Assembly: GCA_026413225.1 (NCBI GenBank)
Contig: CM048560.1
Location: forward strand, 11,240,001 to 11,304,000
Direction: 5' to 3'
Length of the DNA stretch: 64,000 bases
Origin: Otis tarda
Lineage: Eukaryota > Chordata > Aves > Otidiformes > Otididae
In this document: positions 35,790-46,990 of the stretch, piece after piece
Position numbering within the stretch: the first letter of the stretch is position 1
Layout: the number at the start of each line of letters is the position of its first letter
The notes under the pieces: model-generated
What the model saw: only the letters and a program-made list of their open reading frames with translations
What the model was told of the DNA's origin: nothing
Databases searched by the model: none
Made by a program: the position numbers and the translations under genes

Positions 35790-36358
35790 GCGGGCCTGCC
35801 CGTCCATCCCGCCAGGCTGCAGGTCGTTCGGCATTGGGAGCCTTCCTCGTGCCCAGCTCCTGCCTCCCTGACACCGCGCAATCAGCAGCCTTGTACCGTC
35901 ACACTCACTGGTGGTGCATCATAATACTAAACCAATCCTCCCCATCCCTTTCATCCTCCACATCCCCTCAAAACTAAAACCTTGGGTGTTTTCTTGCCTT
36001 GAATCAGCCCCGCAAGGAAGAGGATAGCAGAGCAGTGGAGGCTCCAGGGTTTGTGCTGTGGAGTTCCTCCTGTTGGGCACCACAGGAGCTTTTCCGAGAG
36101 GCATGGTGAGAAGTGTGGTGTCAGCAGCCAGGCCCCGGAGAGGTGTCCTGCTGGGCTCACACTCCTCCCATCGGGGAGGTTCAGGGGCTCCAAACTGCTG
36201 GGTGCCTTTTGGAGCAGCCGTCACCAACACATTAGCACCTTTGTCTGGTCCCTTGCATAGGGGAGGAGCTGCAGAGCCAAATCTCTCACTTCTTACTGCT
36301 TTCTCATCTCTTGCTAGAGTTGATTATTCTCAGGTTTTATGGAAGAGGGAATAGAGCA

Positions 36359-36364
36359 AATAAA
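36359..36364 (+). other. Candidate poly(A) signal of PRDX6
   Basis: A canonical AATAAA lies about 570 bases after the PRDX6 stop codon in sequence otherwise free of coding signal. This gives a plausible 3' UTR length for the gene. It is a prediction from the motif only. Confidence 0.55.
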
Positions 36365-38530
36365 CTGATCTTCAGTACTACCTGCGGTATCCCTCATCTG
36401 CCTCTGCTGGTGTCCACAGAACCCTGCGCAATTTACTTTGTTCCCTAAGCCGTGCAGCTGGGATGTGTGCCCATGCTGATGGGTGGGTGGCAGGGGTACA
36501 GACTGCCCTGGGTTTTGCTCTAAATAAGGCACTTTGGAAGCACAGGTTGTCTCAGGGCACATCATTTCAGACAAGGCGGTGGCGCCCAGGGCAGTCATAC
36601 TGCTCCTGCTTTGCGGCAGAGCCTCGGTGGGAGGGAAGGAGATGTGGGCTCAGGGAACGTGCCTCAGCCCAGCCTGCTGTTAGCTGCAGGGCGGAGGGTC
36701 CCACCCTGCCTCCCAGGGCATGAGCAGGCATGGTACAAATCATGCAAACTCCTCCCTGCTCTCCCAGACCTACACCTCGAGGATCTGTCAAGAGATGAGC
36801 GATGATTTAGTATAACGCTAGGAAAGAAACCCGCTCACCACATAGCTCGTAGGGGGGCTGCCAGCATCTCCCAGTGCCTAGCACAATCGGCAACACTCAA
36901 AAATGAGCAAATTGGCTGGCTCAGGGCACAAATGTACCCCACAGCAAGCAGGGACTAGTTAGGGTTGATGCTCATGGTAAACAATGCACTGAGCTACTCT
37001 TGCAGCATCCTGCAGGGTCTAATCCTGGGGCAGCACCCGCACCCACCTGGGACATGGCCCGTCAGTCCACGGACAACATCCAGATCCGCCAGCTCCTCCC
37101 AGCACCCATCGCTGTCCTCCACCTCTGCACTCAGGCCTGAGGACATCCGCAAACACAGCTGCGTTGCAGAGAACTCCCTCTTTCATTATCAAAAAAAAGA
37201 GGGTTTATATTCGTATTTAATTGCCTCCAGGAACTCTACAGGGAATATTGGTATTTTTCCCCGTGTGACTTTTAAATGAACCTTCATTACAAAGTTTGGC
37301 ATTATCCCCACTATTTTTACTATAAGAAGAAAAACCCTGGTATCTGGGTTGACTCTTGTTTCCCCCTCACCCTTTCACTCTGCAAGAAGCAGGAAGCAGA
37401 TCTGCAATTCCAAAGGGGAAAACATCTCTTTTGTGTGTAGATTTTTCAGCCTCACCAAGCTTGGCATCTTCCCTAGTTCCCCACGACTGAGCTCCTGGGG
37501 TTCTTGCCACTTCCCTGGCACACCCCCTCACCTTGATCTGGTTTCCTAAGGAGAGGGGCTGTCTGTCCCCACCCCGAGCCTTCCAGCTGACTACCCCATT
37601 TCTGGAAGGCACAAAGCAGCCCGATGGCAACCTTTGTGCAAAGAGGCTGCTCTGAGCATCCCCAGGGAAGGGGCGCTGCAGGGTGAGCACAACCTCTCTG
37701 GGACACCGAAGAAGCCACCTGCAAGTCGGGACAAGGGGAAATGACTCCTGTCACCAGACTCAGGGGGCTTAAAGCCAGTGAGAGCAGCTGCTGGTCCCTC
37801 CGCCAAGCCAGGCAGGGGCTGACGGCCAAAAGCCCGTGAATTCCTGCATGCTCCCCACTGCCGCCATGGCCCCAGAGATGCAAGCCAACCAGACGGACTC
37901 AAGCAAACACAGGGTTTGGTTCCAGTACAGCTCGAGTGGTTTTCTTTTAATCCCAGAGAAGTGAAATGCAACATTTGTTTGAGTTGGTAATAACATCCAG
38001 CGACAGAAGTCCAAGCCCCCTGCTCAGTAAAGTCATTTGTGTTTAAGGCACTCTGCAAAACCAGCTTTCCTCTCCTCCTTCTGATTTTCCCCACGCGGCA
38101 GCAGAATACCTGGTTTGGTCTTTTCTCCATAGCAACACCCACATGTCCTGGCTCTTCTCACCATCTCCGGGAATTGGCAACAGCAAATCCAGCAGGAGCT
38201 GAACAGAGGAATGCCGGGAGGCCGGGCCAATAAATACGGATGGGCGCTGGAGAGAGCACAGTGCCCGGGGAGGGGGTACAAGGGCTTTGAGCTTCTGCAG
38301 GAAGGGGACAGGCACGGGGTGTCATCCCTGCAGGCATCAGTGTGATTCCCCTTCCTTTCTCCCCACCTTGGCTCCAAAAGGGGATGGGAGCGCAGGGGCC
38401 CATGAACATCCCTCCGCAGTGGCGCTCCCAAACGTGCAGCAGCACCCCAAAATACAGGAGGCTGGGTGAGGGGGGAGACCCAGCTGCCCCTGCCGTGCAG
38501 CAGAAGTGACCCCCCTCAACTTCCAGCCGT

Positions 38531-38590
38531 CAATAAATACCAATAAATAACTTAAATAAACCTTAAATAAATAAATAATAAATAAATAAG
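38531..38590. repeat. AAAT-type microsatellite
   Basis: Irregular repeats of AATA and AAAT fill this stretch, creating many overlapping AATAAA strings on the plus strand. They run opposite to the expected FAM78B transcript and lie over 2 kb beyond the PRDX6 poly(A) candidate, so they are unlikely to be meaningful signals. Confidence 0.9.
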
Positions 38591-38929
38591 TGACCCGAGG
38601 ACAGGGATGGAGGGGAAGGGGCACCCCGAGGTTCAGGGCATGGGGGGAGCGAGTAGGTGGGCATTTCCATGACCTGCCCCTCCCTGAGATAACGGGGTGC
38701 TGGTACAAAAGGGGGGCACGGGGAAGGGCTCCTGCTCAGGGTCCCCGTCAGTACGGCTGCGGGCCGCGAGCTGAACCCAGACTTCTGCAGGAGCTCTCAC
38801 CCGCTGCCTCCCTCCCTCCTTTCCCTCCGGTTCGCTTCAGCATCGTGAGCCCTGCACCCGGCTCCACTGGCCGGTGCCACCCAACTCAGGCAGACACTCG
38901 CCCAGCGCCCCCACTCAAACATGAAAACG

Positions 38930-39022
38930 CGGATTTTTGTAAACATGCAAAATGCCTGCAAATTTTTGCAAATATTGTTTGCAATTATTTTTTTGCAAAC
39001 AATTTTTGCAAACTTTTTTTCC
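38930..39022. repeat. Irregular TTTGCAAA-type repeat
   Basis: Seven or so copies of TGCAAA or TTTGCAAA, spaced 10 to 18 bases apart, alternate with T runs and end in a C8 tract. TTTGCAAA is itself palindromic, so alternative hairpins are possible. It lies between PRDX6 and FAM78B. Confidence 0.75.
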
Positions 39023-41860
39023 CCCCCCAACGGGGTAATGCCCACAAAGACAACCCACACATCAAACTCAGTGCATCAAATCCAGCCGTCAGAGAAGGAG
39101 CGGGCACGGGAGCCCAGCAGAAGCCTGGGGGGATGAACACAGGCACGGCCCCGGGGCTCAGCCAGAGCCTGCCTGCAGGCTGGGGCAGCCCTGGGAGCTC
39201 AGGCACACAGCTGCGGCCAGGCATCGGGCACCCCCCCGGGGGGATGCTTCAGACACACGTGGACAGGAACGGCGGCTGCTGCTGTCTCAGGGTGGAGCTG
39301 AGTGATGTGGCCAGCACATCTCAAAAGACGGCAATGAATTCAACAGCATCTCCCTGCACCAGCATCCCCGCTCTCCCAGCCGGCTGGCACCGCGGCAGTG
39401 CCGCAGCAGCTTCCTGGGACTGCACAGCCGGCACGCAGCCCGAGTGCAGTCCTGGCCCTTCCCTGCAGAATTTGGGGAGCTGGCTCGCACAGCCTCTCTG
39501 GATGCAGCTGCATGGCAACCCATTTGTCAGGGAACCCCCTCTTCTGTTTTTTCAGCTCCAGTGCTGGCAGCGACATTTCTGTCCCACTAGGTCAAAAATA
39601 TACATATCTGCCTTATTTCAAACTGAAAGGTACTTACCCTCCTCCTCCCCCAAATCTTAAGGAACACTATATTTAAAGTTTATAACCCCCTTCCATGCGC
39701 TTTTTGAAAAACATAACATCAGCGATGGCAAAAGCTGACGTCAGTCCTGTACCAGCACAAAACCACAGGCAGAGTCTCACAAGAGCAGGACATCTTCCCA
39801 CGCTGCCGAGCTCCCAGTAGAAGCTGCGCTCCAGAAAACAACAAACCAAAGCTCAGAGCCCCTTCTCCCTCCAAACCTTTCACCCCTAATCCCCTACGCA
39901 AAACCCAGACATAGGCACCAAAAGTAGCAGGTTCCCAGCTCGCCGTGAGGCTGAGCGGGAGGAGCAAGACCGCCAACCCCAGCAAGGGGAAGTGTGCGTC
40001 AAAGCATCAAAATGCCAAAGGAGAAATAAAGAAAGAATCCAATCAGCAGCAAATGCTACTGAGAATAAATAGCATGGGCATTTTACGGGGATTTTTGGCC
40101 TAAGATGACTGCGGAGCCCCTTCGCCAGCAGGGACTAGGGTGCACATCCCACCCTGGAAAAGCACAAGCTGCGGCTGAAGCTTTGCAGGAGCTTGGCCGC
40201 ACTGAGGAACAATGCCGCAGGGATGTGCCAGCACACGGAAACGGAGCAAAGCAGCTCTGGGCTGGGTGCCTCAACAGCCAGGCTGAGGGCAGCGCTGCTA
40301 ATACCACAGGAAACGCTCTGCACGGAAGTGCCGAACACGGCGACCCTCACCAGGCTCTCCTAGCAGCAGGACAGAAGATGGGACCCTCCCAGCTGGACTT
40401 ACTCGCACCCCCAGAGCAGCACGGTGTGAAGGCAGGGGTGCGAGATGGAGAAGCTGCAGGGCTCGCACTGGGCAGCAGATGGAGCAGAGAAAGCAGCAAA
40501 AGCTGTAACCATCTGCCCCTCAAGGGCGAGATACAGGGAACTGCAGGTGGCAGCCCACAGCACCGCACCACCCTGCAGACCAGACCATGCCAGCCATGCA
40601 GGCAGGGAGGGGCGAGGAGAAAGGCAAATAAAACCCCCCCGTTACCCTCCGAGCACCTGCAGCAGCAGGAGGCAGCACCCAGGCAGCACGCTCATCTCCT
40701 CCTTCCCAGGCAAACCCAGGCCTGCCCTGCGCAGCCTCTGCCAACATCCCTGCCTCCGACGCAGAGAGGAGACCCCCCATCCCTCCAGAGCCCGGGGAGG
40801 TACCGCAAGGCGTGCCATCCCCTCCACCGGCGTCCCTGCCAGTTGCCACCCTGCTCCATGAGCGGCTGAGGAGGAGGAGGGTCTACACACGGGCCAGCAT
40901 TTGTGTGAAAAACGAGCAAGCACACAGCTTCTCACAAGGGACTCGGGCCCGCAGTGGAAGCGTGTGAGTCCCGGGGTACCTCCAGGCTGATGTGGGTACC
41001 CCACACACACAGCCAGTGAGCGCCTGGGCTGGGTGAACGGGCACCGCTCCCGATTTCTCACTCGGCTGAGAATCGGTTCTGCTTCTGTAAGAGAAGGGTC
41101 GGCGGGATTTGAGGGTGGGGAGAGGTTGAGGAACTGCAAAGATTTAGTGCACCTTAAAACGAAAGGACATCTAACCTGCCCTTAGATCTCACTCCAAGAC
41201 GGAAAAGAGCTATGGCATCTCCTACAGTCACAACTACTCCAAACACACCCAGATGCATGCAAAACGTGTCTCGCTTCCCCCTTGGCTGCGGAAAACCCCT
41301 CCCGGGCAGCAGCAACAGTCGGCACCGGGCTCCAGCTCCGTGCCCTGGCACTGCCAGCTCGCACTCTGCTCCCAGGCCCTCCTGCCCAGTCCCAACGGGC
41401 AGGGCAAGGGGTCGATTATCGATCCAAAATGCATAGGTATAGACACCACACAGACGCCCGTGCCCCGGCGGGAAGGGTCACCGCAGGAGCCTTCCGCATC
41501 CGGCAGGCACGGTCTTCGCTTCTACCTCCAGTTGGGTGGAAAGCAGCATTCGCCACAGGCACGGTTCAAGCGCACTCACGGTCCTTGCGTTGCCCTGCAA
41601 GGAAAGACAAGTCGTTTAGGTCAGACAGCCTCTTTGCCAGCCGCAAGCCCATGAAGTACTCGATTCCGCTTCCTGGGAAATCCTCCAGCTCAGCGATCTC
41701 TCTTCCGCTCCACCACGCCAGTCAGGCTCTCTTTCTGACTCAGGAGGAGCCACATTTCCAGCCACAGCTACAAAGGCAGGAGAACCTCAGAGGTCTGCTT
41801 TGGCTCGGAAACCCCGTTCGTTTGCAGCAGATCCTCACGCACGCGCGCCCCGGCGCCACT

Positions 41861-43675
41861 CTACTTGGGAGGTATCACGACTATAGGCTGGCCTCGCTTG
41901 GGTCTCCACATGAGGACTTGGGCATCGTTGGCATTGGGTTTCACTAGTGCGTTTGGTGGGATGGGTTCCATCCTGCTGAGGATCCGGGGCTGCTCCTGCT
42001 GAGTCCTTCCCACCAGCCGCGCCCGCTGCCCCAGCAGCTGCATGGGATCAACCTCAATGTCCACTCGCATCCTCCACTTTATTGTCTGCAAGATTATCTT
42101 CTCCTTGGTGGTGGTGTTCATGGCCACCAGCCACGTAGTAAAGCTCTGGTCCCTTTTAATCCTGGTCAGCAGCGGCACGTTATTGTTGCTCACAGGGACA
42201 GCCCACGTCACGCTGGGGTAGAAATTGTCATTCATGCTCACCGAGAACCTGGAGATCTTGTTAGTGGGCCCGACCAGGGTCACAGTTTCCGTGGTGTTTC
42301 CGTACCAGGGGTAGCTCACGCCATCTGAATCACTGATGGCTTTTACTCTTCCTTCTCGCAGGTCGGGCAGCTCCCAGCTTGACCTAGTGAAGGAGAAGAG
42401 AAAGGCCAACTTAGCAGGGAAATGGCAGCGACAGCGCCCAGCAACGGACAGGGAGGCAAGCAGCGTGGGGACCCTCTCCTTGCCTGCAGCAAGCTCTCAA
42501 GGACCTCCTTCAAGAACAAATTCAGTTTTGCCGAGTCCTTCATGGCAAGCCGAAGCCTTTACTCTTCTAGCACAAGACTAGTTTAATTAACCTGCAATCA
42601 AACCAACTGGACCAAAACTCATTACTCACTCTCTCTGGGGCCACTCTCTCCTCAACCAGCTCCTCCGGGGAGAACAGCCTTTCCCATCTGCCAGCTGCTG
42701 CACCGTGACCACAGCACCGGCCAAGCACGTCAGCAGCCCCCTCCTGCAATACTCGCCTGTGATTTTTATGCCTCTACATACAGGCGCCTGCACAGAAGCA
42801 CGTACAATAATTGAATACCACAGTTACGCCTGCCGCTGGTGCAATGAAATCCCTGCAATATGGCTGGAGGGGGGAAATTCCAGCCCAAATCTTGGCTGCT
42901 GACCACGTTAGCAACACCGCGTGGCTACAGCAAGGGAAACGATCACCACGTGGCAATTACGAGCGAGGAGCTTTGGCGAAACCTCCCACTGAGTCCAACC
43001 TCTGGCTACCAACACATCTGGGCTCCGGAGCAGCCTGCGAGCAGCTGGGGACACCCGGTCTCTGACCCCCTGTACAAGAGACGACCCCTGCTCTCTCCAA
43101 ATCCCCAAGCGCCCCATGCAAACGGATCTGCCACGACACAAGGCAGGCAGCAGGAGGACCCTCTTACGGCTGTGGGACGGAGCCCTCCAGCCATCCGCGG
43201 GGGTGACGGTGACCCCCCGCGCACGCAGCGGACACGGGGAGCAACACGGGGCAGGCGTCGAGCCGGGCAGAGGCCCGTAGCAGATGCCGGGGTGCCCCGA
43301 ACCCAGCCCAGTGCCGCTGCAGGGCCTCCGCGTCCCCGTTCCCGTAGCACCTGGCGCTGGGCCCAGTCCCCCCAGCCCGGCCCGGCCCGGCCCGGCCCGG
43401 GGCGGTGCTCACACGCCGAGGTCGCTGTAGGTGTTGTAGAACTCCATGTGGTTGCAGGCCTGGATCCAGCCCACCACCCAGGTGTGCCGCCGGGCGATGG
43501 GCGGCATGAGGACGCGGGCCGAGGCGCGGAAGTAGGGCGTGCGGTACCGCAGCACCACCGGCGAGCTCTCCTCGATGGCGGTGGCCGCCGGTTCGATGGT
43601 GGCCGACACGTCCGACACCACGATCTGCTCCCGACGAACCCGCGCCTTGCAGGCCACGCTCTGCAGGCACCCCAT
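41861..43675 (-). CDS. FAM78B: FAM78B, family with sequence similarity 78 member B, complete, two exons
   Basis: This is a conserved vertebrate protein without an assigned biochemical function. Minus-strand coding exons are 43675-43413 and 42383-41861. The GT-AG junction splits the valine codon between DLG and SSWELPDLREGR. The 786 nt give 261 residues, the length I recall for human FAM78B. Exon 2 matches remembered human FAM78B almost throughout, for example GVSYPWYGNTTETVTLVGPT, SMNDNFYPSVTWAVPVS and the ending RGQPIVVIPPK. Specific residues such as RVKAISDSDG and LVGRTQQEQP separate it from FAM78A. Exon 1 is more diverged from mammals, but MGCLQS at the start and TWVVGWIQACNHMEFYNTYS are clear. 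The N-terminal MGC could be acylated. It is head-to-head with the PLPP6-type gene. Confidence 0.96.
43376..43400. repeat. (CCCGG)5 microsatellite
   Basis: Five perfect CCCGG units lie in the FAM78B intron, ending 12 bases from the edge of exon 1 and close to its splice donor. On the transcribed RNA the strand is GGGCC-rich and could form G-quadruplex or stable hairpin structure. Confidence 0.95.
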
Positions 43676-44303
43676 CGCCGCCGCCGCCGGGCCGCCGTCA
43701 CCCGCCGCCGCCGAGCCGCGGGGCCGGGGGGGCGGCCCGTCTCCCCCCCGCCGCCGCCGCCCGCCCGCCGGGCATCGCCGCCCGCGCACCGGCGCCGGCA
43801 GGGCGAAGGCGCCGCCGCCGCCGCGACTCTTGCGGCCCTCGCCGGCTGCCGTACGCCGGCCGGGGCGGGCACGTGCGCAGAGGGGAGGAGGCGGGGGATC
43901 ACCGCCCCGGAGCGCGGCGGAAGGGAGGGACCTCCCAGCCTCCAGGGGGCGCCGCAGCGCCGCCTCGCAGCGTCCTGGCTCCACGGCAACCGGCTGCGTC
44001 ACGGGGAGGGGGGAAGAGGCGGAAGAGGAAGTGGGGCCGCGCCGGGGCCGCCTGATAGCGGGGGTGAGGGGGGAGCGAGGGGCCTGACACCCTGGGGTGC
44101 CCTTGGGGGGGTCCCGGGGACTCACCAGCAGGTGACGGGGGGCGGTGCAGAAGCGGGAGGCGCTGAGCAGCGTGCGGGGAAAGGGAGAAGCAGGCCCGGG
44201 CCGGGGATGTGGGTTTCTGGGCGGCTCGGTCGGGTGCCGGTACCAGAGCAGGCCCGGCAGCCGGTGAGCGGCCCTCACCTCTCGCAGGCCACCTCCCGTC
44301 GCC
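43676..44303. promoter_or_regulatory. Bidirectional CpG-island promoter between FAM78B and the PLPP6-type gene
   Basis: The two start codons are divergent and 628 bases apart. The interval, and both flanking first exons, form one dense CpG island without a TATA box. Visible motifs include a CACGTGCGCA stretch near 43870, GGCGGAAG near 43917 and GAGGAAGTGG near 44024 (ETS-type cores), and a TGCGTCA CRE-like core near 43995. Transcription start sites cannot be placed from sequence alone. Confidence 0.7.
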
Positions 44304-46990
44304 ATGCCGAGCCCCCGGAGCAGCCGCGAGCGACGGGCCGCCGCCGGTGGTAGCAGCAGCAGCAGCAGCCGCCTGGAGTTCCTGTCCCTCCTGAGCCAGC
44401 GCAGCCCCGCCGCCCCCGACAGCCCCTCCCGCCGCAAGGAATCCGGTAGCTCGGCGGCGGCCCCGCTGCCCGAAGAGGACTGCATGAAGCTGAACCCCTC
44501 CTTCCTGGGCATCGCCCTCAGCTCCCTGCTCGCCATCGACCTCTGGGCCTCCAAACGCCTGGGCGTCTGTGCCAGAGAGGGCTCAGCCTGGGGAAGCGCA
44601 CGCCCTCTCATGAAGGTCATCGAGGTTTCGGGACACGGCATCCCCTGGCTGCTGGGCACCTTCTATGGGCTCTGTCAGAGCGACAGCTCGGCGGCCAGGG
44701 AGGTGCTGCTCAACCTGCTCTTTGGTGAGGCTGGGGGCTGGCTGAAACCGAGGGGGGGAGGATGGGACACAGCTGAGTACACCTCAGCCTACTACAGCCC
44801 TGAGGGAGCCAGTGGATTTTGAGTAGTTGATGCCAGCTCCTCTGGGGTGCCTGGTACCAGAGTGAGTAACCCTGCAGCTGGAGGGCGTCGTGGCATGGGT
44901 ATGGCTCATCTGTCATCCCACCAAACACTCCAGCCACACACTGTGGAACTCCTGACAGTTAAACTGCTCCTGCTGTTGCACAAAACTTTCAGAGCCAAAC
45001 TCTCTTTCAGTTCTTCAGCTTATCAGGACAGCGCATTCCAGGTGCAGCTTCCTGGTGTTGGGACACCAGCCCTTTCCCTGAAAAGCTGCTCTGGCACACA
45101 GATGTCTGCAGCCTCGGGCTCCCTGCAGGCAGTACCTGCTTGAATTCATCTGTATCAGCCAGTGAGGAAACTTTGTTTAAAGCATGCATTGTCATTTCGT
45201 GTGGTACAAATTCCTCCTCCTCCCCAGCATCCCATCCTGTTAGGTACACTCAGATTCTTCATTTTTGTTCATTTAGAAACTATAGCAGCTCCAGAGCAAC
45301 AGAGCTTTTCAGGTTCCTAGTTATTACTCTTTTAATAACTTGCAAATAATTGGTATCTCACACTTATTTGAATCAAAATTTGCTTGGTGGGAAACATACG
45401 GGTTTGTGTACCTTTTTCATCTAGCAGCACAAGGTTAAATTACAGTCTCACAGCCAAGCTGTGGGAAGGGATCTGGAGGCCTCCAGCCTAACCTCTGCTC
45501 CAAGGAGGTCTGTCCCAGCACCCTCAGTGCTCTGGGCCAGAGCCACCCACCCCCTCTGCAGCACCCACATGGGGACACAGTGTTCCCTAAAGCTGAATCT
45601 CCCAAACCATGTGTCAAAAGAGAAAAAGTGATTGAACTAGGTTGACATGTGGGAAAAAAAAAAACAACCTGTTCTTAAATGATTAACCAAAGGGAATGAA
45701 CTGAAGTGACCAAAAGATTTGGTGTTCAGACACCAGCTTTAGAACAAGCAGAAGTTGATCCCTCACACAAGACTTCCTTGGAAGAAGTAGCCCTGGCTGT
45801 GAGCACTGCACTAGCCAAGCTAACATGCCCTCCACGAGAAGCTGCTCTTGCCAAACAGCAGCTGAACACTCCTCACAGGCGCTTCGCCTCTGACTTCTAA
45901 GGGCAGCCACCATTGTGTAAATCATCCTTTATTCAGCTCTTGAAAGCCAAAGCATGGTTAAGTTTCTGGCATGAATCCCCCCGGCAGCAGGGAGAAGCCA
46001 GAACTGCAGGAGCCCTGGCAGCGCCACAGGAGCTCAGGGCCCCTCACTGTGAGCTGAGGGGTTGAAGTGGGTTGATCATTCACCTGGGTCAATTTGACCC
46101 CCAGCCATGAGGGTAGGCAAAGCAAGGTCAAGTCAGCACAGGCTTTCAGGAAGGGAGTTGTGGGGAATATTAACCCCTCTGTTGCCTTCAGATTCAGGAT
46201 CAATTTGAACCCTGAGTCATGGCAAGATCAGATTTTACACAGAAAGAAAAGCCCTTGCGTGAGAGCTGAGCCGAGTCTTGTTGCTGGCTGTGGCAGGCAG
46301 AGGGTCTGACACTGCACAAGGGCTGCATGCAGCAAGAGCAGAGGTTGAAGATGTGCTCTTGCTGGAGAAGGCCAGGCACTGGGTGAGTGCCATGCTCTCT
46401 GCACCCAGGGACTGTAGCCATGGGAAAGATTGTCTTCTCTTAGCAGGTTTTGGTGGCCAAGTGCTTTCTTCTCAACTAATGGCTCTGCTTTGATTCTTGC
46501 CTTGTTTTCCATGGAGGGGGGCAGGAAAAAAAAATAACCAAAAGAAAAAGCACAAAAAAAGACAACCAAAACATTCAAACAAAACCAAACCTTGCTGACT
46601 CACTCTTACTGTCTCCTAGCGTTGCTGCTGGATCTCGTGCTGGTGGCGGTGGTGAAAGGCCTTGTCAAGCGTCGACGGCCCACCCACAACAAGATGGACA
46701 TGTTTGTCACCATCTCAGTGGACAAGTACTCCTTTCCGTCGGGCCACGCCACCAGAGCCGCCCTGGTCTGCCGCTTCGTCCTGCACCACCTGGTGCTCGC
46801 CATCCCCCTGCGGGTCCTCGTGGTGCTCTGGGCTCTCATCGTTGGTGTTTCAAGGGTCATGCTGGGCCGGCACAACGTGACAGACGTGCTCTTCGGTTTG
46901 CTGCTGGGCTACGCGCTGTACAGCGTGGTGGAGTACTGCTGGCTGTCCCCACTCAACGCACCTGCCCTCTTTGCGCTCTGGAGCCATTGA
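44304..46990 (+). CDS. PLPP6: PLPP6-type polyisoprenoid diphosphate/phosphate phosphohydrolase, complete, two exons
   Basis: The family dephosphorylates presqualene diphosphate, farnesyl and geranylgeranyl diphosphates at the ER and nuclear membranes. Exons 44304-44724 and 46620-46990 join within the codon of Ala141 to give 263 residues. The low-complexity serine-rich N terminus (1-60) is shorter than I recall in human. The core then follows: [33 protein letters not shown] and several membrane segments. All three PAP2 motifs are intact: K153-x6-R160-P161 (KGLVKRRRP), PSGH at 180-183 and SR-x5-H-x3-D at 218-229 ([12 protein letters not shown]). The C terminus is [18 protein letters not shown]. 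The oddity is the 1.9 kb intron: the human PLPP6 gene is, from memory, intronless. It may therefore be a paralogue or the intron-bearing ancestral locus. It shares a divergent promoter with FAM78B. Confidence 0.93.
44725..46619. other. Single intron of the PLPP6-type gene
   Basis: The 1,895-base intron starts GTGAGG and ends TCTCCTAG. It contains an antisense CR1 fragment near 45.45 kb and A-rich stretches near 45.65 and 46.53 kb. I see no further exon in it. Confidence 0.8.
45455..45612 (-). mobile_element. CR1 LINE fragment, antisense orientation
   Basis: The plus strand reads 'gggaagggatctggaggcct', then 'gctccaaggaggtctgtccc' and 'agggacacagtgttcc'-like sequence. This resembles the reverse complement of a CR1 3' region of the 'ggacctctggaggtc' type. 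It is diverged and truncated at both ends. Confidence 0.6.

Larger units (their letters stand above)
36365..41860. other. Gene-poor interval between PRDX6 and FAM78B, probably including the FAM78B 3' UTR
   Basis: No coding exon is supported here. PRDX6 and FAM78B converge on this interval. It contains an AAAT-type microsatellite at 38531-38590 and a TTTGCAAA-rich stretch at about 38930-39020. On the minus strand, an ATTAAA at 37946-37951 could be the FAM78B poly(A) signal, which would make its 3' UTR about 3.9 kb. The 356-codon open frame around 38.6-39.7 kb lacks any domain and crosses simple repeats. Confidence 0.5.

Noticed and set aside
38590-39660. A 356-codon open frame between PRDX6 and FAM78B
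   Set aside because: It crosses a TTTGCAAA simple repeat and has no domain, no splice-consistent structure and no recognisable relative.
42860-44353. A 497-codon plus-strand open frame across the FAM78B first exon
   Set aside because: It is antisense to FAM78B exon 1 in very GC-rich DNA where stops are rare. It has no domain, and its composition is Arg/Pro/Gly-rich.
43409-44659. Minus-strand 416-codon frame that extends FAM78B upstream
   Set aside because: The extension beyond the MGCLQS start is low-complexity CpG-island translation that reaches antisense into the PLPP6-type exon. The family begins at MGC, and the total length then fits exactly.
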